In this document: positions 16,993-24,455 of the stretch, piece after piece | Layout of the letters: each line of letters begins with the position of its first letter | Position numbering within the stretch: the stretch's first letter is position 1 | From: Salinisphaera sp049568105 | Lineage (GTDB): Bacteria > Pseudomonadota > Gammaproteobacteria > Nevskiales > Salinisphaeraceae | Assembly: GCF_049568105.1 (NCBI RefSeq) | Contig: NZ_CP145335.1 | Location: 2,604,001-2,668,000 of the forward strand | DNA: 64,000 nt | Direction: 5' to 3' | Translations under genes and position numbers: made by a program | Notes under the pieces: model-generated | Database searches by the model: none | Told to the model about the DNA's origin: nothing | Seen by the model: only the letters and a program-made list of their open reading frames with translations

Positions 16993-19257
16993 TTAGGCTT
17001 GCTCGGCCGTCTCGTTGGACGAAACGTCCAGATCGAGCTCGCCATCGACCACGCGAACTACGACCCGGCCGCCGTGGGCGAGTTCACCGAACAGCAGCTC
17101 CTCGGCCAGCGGCTTCTTGATATTTTCCTGGATGACCCGCCCCATCGGACGCGCCCCCATCTTTTCATCATAGCCGCGCTCGGCCAGCCAAGACCGGGCT
17201 TCGGGCTCGACCACCAGCTCGACCTGGCGCTCTTCGAGCTGGGCCTCCAACTGCAGGACGAACTTGTCGACCACACGCTCAACCACATCGCCTTTGAGCG
17301 GCGCGAATTGGATAACCGAGTCCAGCCGGTTGCGGAATTCCGGCGTGAAGCCACGGCGGATCGCCTCCATGCCGTCGGTACTGTTGTCTGACGGGTTGAA
17401 GCCGATACCGCGGCTGGCCATCGCTTCGGCGCCCGCGTTGGTCGTCATCACCAGGATCACGTTCCGGAAATCCGCCTGCCGACCATTGTTGTCGGTCAGC
17501 GTGCCGTGATCCATGACCTGCAACAGCAGATTGAAGATATCCGGATGGGCTTTTTCGATTTCGTCGAGCAGGACCACCGAATGCGGCTGCTTATTGACCG
17601 CCTCGGTCAGCAGACCGCCCTGGTCGTAGCCGACATAGCCCGGCGGCGCACCGATCAGGCGCGACACGGTATGTCGCTCCATGTACTCCGACATATCGAA
17701 GCGGATCAGATCGACGCCCAAATGTAGCGCGAGTTGACGCGTGACCTCAGTCTTACCGACGCCGGTCGGGCCGGCGAACAGAAACGAACCGATCGGCTTG
17801 TCACGGTTGTCCAAGCCGGAGCGCGACATCTTAATGGCGCTGGCCAGCGAATCCACGGCCTTGTCCTGGCCAAAGATGACCAGCTTGAGATCCCGATCCA
17901 GCGTTTCGAGCACCGCCCGATCATCACGGGAAACCGTCTTGGAGGGGATCCGTGCGATGCGAGACACCATTTCCTCGATGTCACGAACCTGTACCGTTTT
18001 ACGCCGCTTGGTCGAGGGCCGAAGCCGCAGCCGGGCGCCCGCTTCGTCGATCAGGTCGATCGCCTTATCCGGCAAATGCCGATCGTTGATATGCCGCGCC
18101 GACAGTTCGGCCGCTGCTTCAAGGGCTGGATTGGTGAAACGCACTTGGTGGTGCTCTTCGAACCGATCCTTCAGCCCTTTGAGGATCTGCACGGTATCGG
18201 CGACCGTCGGCTCAGGCACGTCGACCTTCTGAAAACGCCGCGCCAAGGCACGATCTTTTTCGAAGATGTTACGAAATTCCTGATAAGTCGTCGCACCCAT
18301 GCAGCGCAACTCACCAGAGGCCAGTTTCGGCTTGAGCAGATTCGACGCGTCCATTACGCCGCCCGAGGCCGCCCCGGCCCCGATCACGGTATGGATTTCG
18401 TCGATGAACAGCACCGAGCCTTTCTGCTTGCCAAGCTCGGCGAGTACGCCCTTGAGCCGCTTCTCGAAATCGCCGCGATACTTGGTGCCAGCGATCAGCG
18501 CGCCCAGGTCGAGTGCATAGATCACGCTCTTGGACAAAATATCCGGCACCTGATCATCAACGATCATACGTGCCAAGCCTTCGGCGATCGCGGTCTTGCC
18601 GACCCCGGCTTCGCCGACCAGCAGCGGATTGTTCTTGCGCCGCCGACACAGTGTCTGGATCACCCGCTCGATCTCGTGATCGCGACCGATCAATGGATCG
18701 ACGTCGCCTTCGGCGGCCTTGCGATTCAGATTGGTCGCATACTGCTCGAGCGGCGACGCATTCGACTCGCCGCCCTCTTCGGCTTGAGCCTGTCCGGCGT
18801 TGCCGGCATCGCCTGATTCCTCGCCCGACTTGTTCACCCCGTGCGAGACGAAGTTGACGATGTCCAGGCGCGTCACGTCCTGCTCTCCGAGCAGATAGAC
18901 GGCGTGCGATTCCTGCTCGGAGAAGATCGCGATCAACACGTTGACCGCCGTCACTTCTTTCTTGCCGGAGGATTGCACGTGATAGACCGCGCGCTGGAGC
19001 ACGCGCTGGAATCCGAGCGTCGGCTGGACCTCATGGTCCTCGCCAGCGGGCACGACCGGCACGTGGGTATCAATGTAATTCTTGAGCTCGCGCTCGAGAC
19101 GGGGAATGTCGGTGTTCACGGCCTCGAGCACCTCGATCACCGCCGGATTGTCCAGCAGCGACATCAGCAGATGCTCGACAGTGAGCATTTCATGATGCTG
19201 ACGACGCGCGACCATGAAGGCGGCGTCGAGTGCAGTCTGCAGTTCTTGGCTGAGCAT
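16993..19257 (-). CDS. clpA: ClpA unfoldase subunit of the ClpAP protease
   Basis: A 754-residue AAA+ protein. The N domain (1-145) is followed by an acidic/Gly linker. NBD1 has GEAGVGKT near 213-220 and NBD2 has GPTGVGKT near 494-501. There is no ClpB-type coiled-coil middle domain. The ClpP-docking loop reads RGIGFNPSD (IGF tripeptide). It unfolds N-degron and SsrA-tagged substrates delivered by ClpS and feeds ClpP, which is not in this window. GGGGA precedes the ATG by 8 bases. It follows clpS by 60 bases, as in most proteobacteria. Confidence 0.97.
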   Translation of the reverse strand: MLSQELQTALDAAFMVARRQHHEMLTVEHLLMSLLDNPAVIEVLEAVNTDIPRLERELKNYIDTHVPVVPAGEDHEVQPTLGFQRVLQRAVYHVQSSGKKEVTAVNVLIAIFSEQESHAVYLLGEQDVTRLDIVNFVSHGVNKSGEESGDAGNAGQAQAEEGGESNASPLEQYATNLNRKAAEGDVDPLIGRDHEIERVIQTLCRRRKNNPLLVGEAGVGKTAIAEGLARMIVDDQVPDILSKSVIYALDLGALIAGTKYRGDFEKRLKGVLAELGKQKGSVLFIDEIHTVIGAGAASGGVMDASNLLKPKLASGELRCMGATTYQEFRNIFEKDRALARRFQKVDVPEPTVADTVQILKGLKDRFEEHHQVRFTNPALEAAAELSARHINDRHLPDKAIDLIDEAGARLRLRPSTKRRKTVQVRDIEEMVSRIARIPSKTVSRDDRAVLETLDRDLKLVIFGQDKAVDSLASAIKMSRSGLDNRDKPIGSFLFAGPTGVGKTEVTRQLALHLGVDLIRFDMSEYMERHTVSRLIGAPPGYVGYDQGGLLTEAVNKQPHSVVLLDEIEKAHPDIFNLLLQVMDHGTLTDNNGRQADFRNVILVMTTNAGAEAMASRGIGFNPSDNSTDGMEAIRRGFTPEFRNRLDSVIQFAPLKGDVVERVVDKFVLQLEAQLEERQVELVVEPEARSWLAERGYDEKMGARPMGRVIQENIKKPLAEELLFGELAHGGRVVVRVVDGELDLDVSSNETAEQA

Positions 19258-19317
19258 TTTGCGTCCCCGAACTTGGCGTTCGATTAAAACCTGTGGCGCG
19301 ACGGACCGGCCGCGTTT

Positions 19318-19647
19318 TCAGGCCTCTTCCATAGTACACAACAGCGGATGCTGGTGCGCGCGGGCATGGTCGTTAACCATCTGCACCTTAGTCTCGGCAA
19401 TCTGGGCGGTGTAGGTCCCGGCGACAGCCTTACCTCGAGTGTGAACGGTCAGCATGATTTGTACCGCCTTGTCCCGGTCATGGGTGAAATAGGTCATCAG
19501 CACCTCGACCACGAACTCCATCGGCGTGTAGTCGTCGTTGTGCATGACCACCTTGTACAGCGGCGGCTTTTGAGTCTTGGGTTTATCGGGCGCAACCGCG
19601 GTATCGCCGTCGTCGTGCCCGATCTTCGGTTTGTCGGTATCAGTCAT
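19318..19647 (-). CDS. clpS: ClpS adaptor (N-end rule)
   Basis: A 109-residue adaptor with a disordered N-terminal extension (about 1-28) and the ClpS core. Hallmarks are YKVVMHNDDYTPMEFVVEVL (substrate pocket residues N, D and M) and VHTRGKAVAG. It delivers proteins with Phe, Leu, Trp or Tyr N-termini to ClpA. The ATG at 19647 was preferred over one 10 codons upstream because GGAA precedes it. A possible promoter on the minus strand (TTGAAC, 17 bases, TATATC) lies about 150 bases upstream. Confidence 0.95.
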   Translation of the reverse strand: MTDTDKPKIGHDDGDTAVAPDKPKTQKPPLYKVVMHNDDYTPMEFVVEVLMTYFTHDRDKAVQIMLTVHTRGKAVAGTYTAQIAETKVQMVNDHARAHQHPLLCTMEEA

Positions 19648-19886
19648 ATTGGTTTCCGGGATGTTTCGCCCTGGCATAGCAGCCTGGTCCGCGTGCCGAT
19701 ACGCTGCCGACTGAAAACTATAACCGGCGTAAACACATACGCGGGCAACCCGCCGAGCGGATCCAGCGCGGCGGATTCAAGCAAATGATGCGGTCCGCGG
19801 TTGCCAATGACAACGGATATAGTGGCGGATGCCGGACGGTTCAATCGTAACGGGAAAAGGAAATAATCGGGCCGCGCCCGAGGGCG

Positions 19887-20909
19887 TCATTCGCCAAGGT
19901 TAAGAGCGAGCTGCTGACGAATCCGCTGCGGCACGCTCTGCTCGACTTCCAGCCGCGCTACGCCGATCGCACTCGCGAACGCCGTTGCATCGGCATCGCC
20001 GTGCGATTTGACGACCGTACCCTGGAGGCCGACCAGGGTGGCCCCGTTGTACTGCCTAGGATCGACCCGGCCACGAAAGGCGCGCAGCACCGGCATCGCC
20101 AGAACGGCCGAGGTCTTGGTCAACCAATTGCGGGCAAATTCTTCACGCAGGAACTGGGCGATCAGCTTGCCCAGCCCTTCACTGGTCTTGAGCGCCACAT
20201 TACCAACGAAGCCATCACAGACCACGACATCGACGTCGCCAATATAGATATCGTCGCCTTCGACAAAACCGATATAGTTCAGGCCACTTGCTGCGATCAA
20301 ACGGCCCGCGTCCTTGATCTGCTGATTGCCCTTGATCTCTTCGGCGCCGATGTTCAACAGGCCGACGCGGGGCTGCTCGACCCCATGCACGGCCTTGGCT
20401 AATACCGCTCCCATCACCGCGAACTGGAACAGTTGTTCGGGCGTGCTCTCGGCACTCGCGCCCAGATCCAGCATCAGGGTATGCCCCTGGCGAGAAGGAA
20501 TCGGTGAAATGATCGCAGGCCGATCGATACCCGACAAAGTTTTGAGCACGAACCGGGCGGTAGCCATGAGCGCGCCGGTATTACCGGCCGAGACACAGGC
20601 CTGGGCTTCGCCCTTGTGTACCAGATTCACGGCGATCCGCATCGACGAATCTTTCTTCTGGCGTAACGCGCGTGCTGGCGATTCGCACATATCGACCACT
20701 TCGCCGGCATGTACGATTTCCAGACGATCGAAAACATCCGGCGCCCCTCTACGAGCCCGTTGTTTTTCAATCTGCTGCTTGAGTTCGGCGGAATCGCCTA
20801 CCAGGCGCAGTGCGATGTCGTCATGGCGACTCAGGCTGCAAACCGCAGCCTCGACAGCAACGCTGCTGCCGTAATCGCCGCTCATGGCGTCGACGGCGAT
20901 ACGGATCAT
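19887..20909 (-). CDS. plsX: Phosphate acyltransferase PlsX
   Basis: A 340-residue enzyme converting acyl-ACP to acyl-phosphate for phosphatidic acid synthesis. It starts IAVDAMSGDYG and contains SAGNTGALMATA and DLGASAEST, all PlsX signatures. It is a peripheral inner-membrane protein. It follows rpmF by about 136 bases. The fabH-fabD-fabG-acpP genes that normally come next are missing; clpS-clpA lie downstream instead. Confidence 0.96.
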   Translation of the reverse strand: MIRIAVDAMSGDYGSSVAVEAAVCSLSRHDDIALRLVGDSAELKQQIEKQRARRGAPDVFDRLEIVHAGEVVDMCESPARALRQKKDSSMRIAVNLVHKGEAQACVSAGNTGALMATARFVLKTLSGIDRPAIISPIPSRQGHTLMLDLGASAESTPEQLFQFAVMGAVLAKAVHGVEQPRVGLLNIGAEEIKGNQQIKDAGRLIAASGLNYIGFVEGDDIYIGDVDVVVCDGFVGNVALKTSEGLGKLIAQFLREEFARNWLTKTSAVLAMPVLRAFRGRVDPRQYNGATLVGLQGTVVKSHGDADATAFASAIGVARLEVEQSVPQRIRQQLALNLGE

Positions 20910-21045
20910 AGCCGTACCCTGCCGCCCGAATACTGCCCGGCGCGCCTCATCCCCCTACCTCTTCGATACGGGTGCCGAACCCCACACGCCCGAGCAAGGG
21001 CATGCCGATCCGGCACCGGTACGAATTGTCGATCCAGAGTGTCGA

Positions 21046-21231
21046 CTAGATATCGTCGCTGGTTTCGACCACGCGACGACCGCGATAGAAACCATCGCGC
21101 GTGACGTGGTGACGACGATGGGTCTCGCCGGTGGTCTGATCGATCGACAGGGTCGGACGATTCATGCTCGCATGCGTATTACGACGCTTGTCGCGCTTGG
21201 AACGGGATTTGCGGTTCTGTTGAACGGCCAT
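21046..21231 (-). CDS. rpmF: 50S ribosomal protein L32
   Basis: A 61-residue basic protein beginning MAVQQNRKSRSKRDKRR with the L32 motif RPTLSIDQTTGE. It has no Cys, so it is the zinc-free form. It sits in the standard yceD-rpmF-plsX order, 28 bases after yceD. Confidence 0.96.
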   Translation of the reverse strand: MAVQQNRKSRSKRDKRRNTHASMNRPTLSIDQTTGETHRRHHVTRDGFYRGRRVVETSDDI

Positions 21232-21259
21232 AGCACTGCCTTTCGGTTATCCAGATACG

Positions 21260-21805
21260 TCAACGCGACTTGTCGTCATCGCCTTTCAGCGATGCCAATG
21301 CCGCGAACGGGTTCGGTTTGTCGGAAGTCGACGGCTCTTCAGCCGGCGGCTCCGGTTCTCGGTCATAGACCGCCCGGCAATCCGGACGGTCGCATTGCAC
21401 GGTCATCGGCAATGCCAGCAAAAGCTCGTCATCCACCAGCGCGTGCAGGTCCAGCGTTTCGTCGCCAGCCAGGATCGGCTCGTATTCGCGCGGAACCGCG
21501 GCGGCTGCTTCGTCGCTGGCCACCACGATACCGCCAATCGCCACGTCGACCGGCTGTTCGGTCGGCTGCAGACAGCGCTGGCACGGTAGTACCAGCGTCG
21601 TTTGCACACGCCCGCTCAACTTGACCCGACGTTGTGCATCTTCGTCGACAACGATCGATGTCACAACCTCGGCTTCCGATCCAGCCACCACGATTTCAGC
21701 CGTACGTGGCAACTCGGACAGGCTGAGCGATCCCGACAGCTGCGTCTTGTTGAGCGCACTTCGACGATAATCGATGTGCCGCGTTAGTGACTGCTCTGAC
21801 GACAT
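21260..21805 (-). CDS. yceD: YceD/DUF177 protein
   Basis: A 181-residue protein of the DUF177 family, implicated in 23S rRNA maturation and ribosome assembly. It has the conserved CQRC pair near residue 75, an acidic central part and CDRPDC near the C-terminus. A strong promoter (21814-21842) has its -10 box only 8 bases before the ATG and there is no upstream Shine-Dalgarno, so the mRNA may be leaderless. It is divergent from maf and co-transcribed with rpmF-plsX. Confidence 0.9.
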   Translation of the reverse strand: MSSEQSLTRHIDYRRSALNKTQLSGSLSLSELPRTAEIVVAGSEAEVVTSIVVDEDAQRRVKLSGRVQTTLVLPCQRCLQPTEQPVDVAIGGIVVASDEAAAAVPREYEPILAGDETLDLHALVDDELLLALPMTVQCDRPDCRAVYDREPEPPAEEPSTSDKPNPFAALASLKGDDDKSR

Positions 21806-21813
21806 GGCGCGCG

Positions 21814-21842
21814 ATAATAGGGGCGAAGCCTCGTCAAGTCAA
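21814..21842 (-). promoter_or_regulatory. Sigma-70 promoter of yceD-rpmF-plsX
   Basis: Minus strand TTGACT (complement of 21837-21842), a 17-base spacer and TATTAT (complement of 21814-21819). The predicted start falls at or within two bases of the yceD ATG (21805). Confidence 0.75.
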
Positions 21843-21870
21843 AGCATTTCGCCGATCGAGGGCATTCCGA

Positions 21871-21899
21871 TTGGGCATTTGCCTACCTTGTTTTATGCT
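21871..21899 (+). promoter_or_regulatory. Candidate promoter of maf
   Basis: TTGGGC at 21871-21876, a 17-base spacer and TATGCT at 21894-21899, ending 30 bases before the maf ATG. The match to consensus is moderate. Confidence 0.45.
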
Positions 21900-21929
21900 C
21901 TGGCGCGTCGATTCTGCCTTCTTGTACCG

Positions 21930-22520
21930 ATGCCTGCTTCCAAACCACTGATTATTCTCGCTTCCAGTTCAGTCTGGCGGCGCCAGCTGCTGCGTCAGAT
22001 CAATCTGCGCTTCGAGGCGACATCGCCGGACATCGACGAGAGCGCGACCGAAGGCGAAGCCAGCCATGCGCTGGCCTGCCGACTGGCCCAGACCAAGGCA
22101 GAAAAGGTCGCACAGGCCTGGCCGGAAGCCATCGTGATCGGCTGTGACCAGGTGGCCGACGTCGACGGCCGCATCCTCGGTAAGCCCGGTACGCACGCGC
22201 GGGCGCGCGAACAACTTCGTTTACAGTCCGGCAAGACCGTCGTCTTTCATACCGGTCTATGTGTCTGCGCGCCGAACTTCAAAGCCCCCAGACTACATCT
22301 GGAAACCGTGACCACCCACTTTCGCGATCTCGACGATGCCGAGATCGCGCGCTATGTCGCGGCCGAAGACGTCACCGCGACCGCTGGCAGCCTCAAATCC
22401 GAAGGCCTGGGCATTACTTTGGTCTCAGCGATCGAGTCGAAAGATCCGAGTGCCCTGGTCGGACTGCCGCTGATCGGCCTGCGATCGCTGCTGGCCGACG
22501 CCGGGGTGGCGCTACCCTAA
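21930..22520 (+). CDS. Maf/YceF nucleotide pyrophosphatase (probable 7-methyl-GTP)
   Basis: A 196-residue Maf-family protein. It begins KPLIILASSSVWRRQLL with the conserved Ser/Arg motif, has IGCDQVAD with the catalytic Asp, and CDQV-LGKP spacing as in YceF. The family hydrolyses modified nucleoside triphosphates to monophosphates, and the position next to yceD indicates the YceF (m7GTP) subgroup. The ATG at 21930 gives the family N-terminus; the frame stays open about 50 codons further upstream. Confidence 0.9.
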   Translation: MPASKPLIILASSSVWRRQLLRQINLRFEATSPDIDESATEGEASHALACRLAQTKAEKVAQAWPEAIVIGCDQVADVDGRILGKPGTHARAREQLRLQSGKTVVFHTGLCVCAPNFKAPRLHLETVTTHFRDLDDAEIARYVAAEDVTATAGSLKSEGLGITLVSAIESKDPSALVGLPLIGLRSLLADAGVALP

Positions 22521-22538
22521 GACGCCGACCCGCGGCGT

Positions 22539-23198
22539 TCAGCGCCCGGCCACATCGAGCCAGGCCCGCAGATTCCGAACATCGTCGATCACCTCGAGCG
22601 CGCCAGCGCGTCGCAGCCGGGCTTCCTGATGCACCCCGCTGCGCACGGCCACGGCGTCGATACCGGCAGCACGCGCCATCGCCATGTCGTATTCGGTATC
22701 CCCGACCATCAACGCGGCTTCGGGTTCGGTGGCCGTACGCAGCAAGATATCGTCGATCATGTTCGGGGCCGGCTTGGGCACCGATTCATCGGCACAGCGC
22801 GTAATACGAAACCAATCCCGACAGCCCGTTTCAGCCATCGCTTCGTCGAGCCCGCGTCGGCTTTTCCCGGTCGCGACCGCCAACAAGAAGCCGGCCTCGT
22901 ACAGCTCAGCCAGTGCCTCATCGATGCCGACGAACAGCCTCGATCGCGTACGTGGCCAGCCATAGCGCTGTCGATAGCGGCTCAGTCGGTCGCGCACCCG
23001 CGCCGGGTCGAGCTCGGGAAACAAGCGCGCCAGAACATCCTGAATGCCCAGTCCGACCAATTCACGCATCTGGGCCGGCGTACGCTCGGGCAGACCGATA
23101 TCCTGAATCACCTGCTGGAGCGCCCCGACCAGCTCGCCGGCCGAGTCCATGAGCGTGCCGTCCCAGTCGAAGATGATCAGTTCGTAGCGGCCGGGCAT
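22539..23198 (-). CDS. HAD-family phosphatase (phosphoglycolate phosphatase-like)
   Basis: A 219-residue HAD hydrolase. Motif I is IIFDWDGTLMDS, motif II lies in AVATGKS, the motif III Lys is in VPKPAP and motif IV is VGDTEYDM. The helical cap (about 20-80) places it in the Gph/YjjG-like group. The substrate is uncertain. Its ATG overlaps the rluC stop (ATGA), a pairing also known next to rne in Pseudomonas. Confidence 0.85.
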   Translation of the reverse strand: MPGRYELIIFDWDGTLMDSAGELVGALQQVIQDIGLPERTPAQMRELVGLGIQDVLARLFPELDPARVRDRLSRYRQRYGWPRTRSRLFVGIDEALAELYEAGFLLAVATGKSRRGLDEAMAETGCRDWFRITRCADESVPKPAPNMIDDILLRTATEPEAALMVGDTEYDMAMARAAGIDAVAVRSGVHQEARLRRAGALEVIDDVRNLRAWLDVAGR

Positions 23199-24139
23199 CA
23201 GTCGTGGTCCAAGCGCTTGAACAAAGCCACGAGATCCTCGGCCAACGGCGCCTCGAACCCAAGGCGCTGGCCGCGAAAATCCAGGTTCACAGCCGCGGCA
23301 TGCAGCGCCATGCGCGACAACCCGCGCTCGCGCCATACCGAAGCCCGGGCGTTGGGGCCGTATTTATCGTCGGCCGCGACCGGATGGCCACAGTGCGCGG
23401 CGTGGACCCGGATCTGGTGGGTACGCCCGGTCCGGATTTCGACGTCCATACGCGACGCATCCGTATACACCGCGACCGGATCGAAGATCGATAGGCTCGC
23501 ACGCCCGGCGACGGGATCGACCGTGACCACCCGCTCACCGCTGCGTTCGGTATCCCGCGACAACGGCGCATCGACTTCGATTCGACCGTGCGACCACTGC
23601 CCTTCGACGAGTGCCACATAGCGCTTGCAGGCCGCAGCGTCATTCAAACCGGCCCGCAGATCATCCAGCGCCGAGCGCGACCGTGCAACCAACAAGCAAC
23701 CGCTGGTCTGACGATCCAGCCGGTGTACGAGCTCGAAGTATTCGCCTGGGCGGGCCGCGCGCAGAACCTCGATCAAACCAAAACGCAGCCCGGTGCCGGC
23801 ATGGACGGCCAACCCCGGCGGTTTGGCAAACACGAGATAGTCGGCGGTTTCGGTCACGATCGCGCGCTCGACCTTGTCGATCAAGGCGTCTGGCGGCCGC
23901 CCCGGATCCGACGTCGGCGCCATCCGAACCGGCGGCAGGCGCACCTCGTCGGCTTCGATCAGCCGCGTGCTCGGCTTGGCCCGCCCTTTGTTCACCCGTA
24001 CTTCGCCGCTGCGGATGATCTTATAGATGCGCGACTTGGGCACATTCTTGAATTCCCGCAAGAGAAAATTGTCCAGTCGCATGCCGGCATCGTTGGCATG
24101 CACCCGAACACGGCGTACTTGAGGCCGTTGCGATGTCAG
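23198..24139 (-). CDS. rluC: 23S rRNA pseudouridine synthase RluC (probable CTG start)
   Basis: A 301- to 313-residue protein making pseudouridines in 23S rRNA. The S4 domain (about 20-80) includes SRIYKIIRSGEVRVN. The catalytic motif is HRLDRQTSG, and GRTHQIRVHAAHCGHP follows. The first conventional start, a GTG at 24103, has no Shine-Dalgarno and removes residues conserved in E. coli RluC. A CTG at 24139 is preceded by GGGAG at 6 bases spacing and, as I recall the E. coli protein, gives a collinear N-terminus. No in-frame ATG, GTG or TTG exists upstream. The gene is divergent from rne. Confidence 0.92.
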   Translation of the reverse strand: MTSQRPQVRRVRVHANDAGMRLDNFLLREFKNVPKSRIYKIIRSGEVRVNKGRAKPSTRLIEADEVRLPPVRMAPTSDPGRPPDALIDKVERAIVTETADYLVFAKPPGLAVHAGTGLRFGLIEVLRAARPGEYFELVHRLDRQTSGCLLVARSRSALDDLRAGLNDAAACKRYVALVEGQWSHGRIEVDAPLSRDTERSGERVVTVDPVAGRASLSIFDPVAVYTDASRMDVEIRTGRTHQIRVHAAHCGHPVAADDKYGPNARASVWRERGLSRMALHAAAVNLDFRGQRLGFEAPLAEDLVALFKRLDHD

Positions 24140-24455
24140 ATTACACTCCCAAGGTCGCGCATAACGCGGCGCGGTGCCTTGCGCACGTCGCCTGCGAGCG
24201 CTGACCGACAGTTATTTAGGAACACGCTGCTGCGCATTGACTAGAAAGCCTATCACGGCGTGCCAGCCCAGCGATTCCGTTAATCGAGTTATCTATACAT
24301 CATCATGCGCTCCTGTCTGACCGCCGTTCTCTCGATACTGCTCGCCGCGATGCTGGGCGAGCGCGCGAGGCAAACGACGCGGTCGATCGGGTTTGGCTGC
24401 GTCCATACGCGCAGCCGCCCGAACCACAGTCGAGCGCGCTACCGGATTCCCATAA
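24140..24455 (+). promoter_or_regulatory. rne leader region with two hairpins
   Basis: This 316-base gap between divergent rluC and rne has no convincing gene. Two stem-loops lie within 120 bases of the rne start: GCTCGCC/GGCGAGC (24340-24346 with 24356-24362) and GGCTGCG/CGCAGCC (24395-24401 with 24410-24416). In E. coli the long rne leader carries a hairpin sensed by RNase E for autoregulation; a similar role here is inferred. A -10-like TATACA lies near 24293, with no clear -35. Confidence 0.45.
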
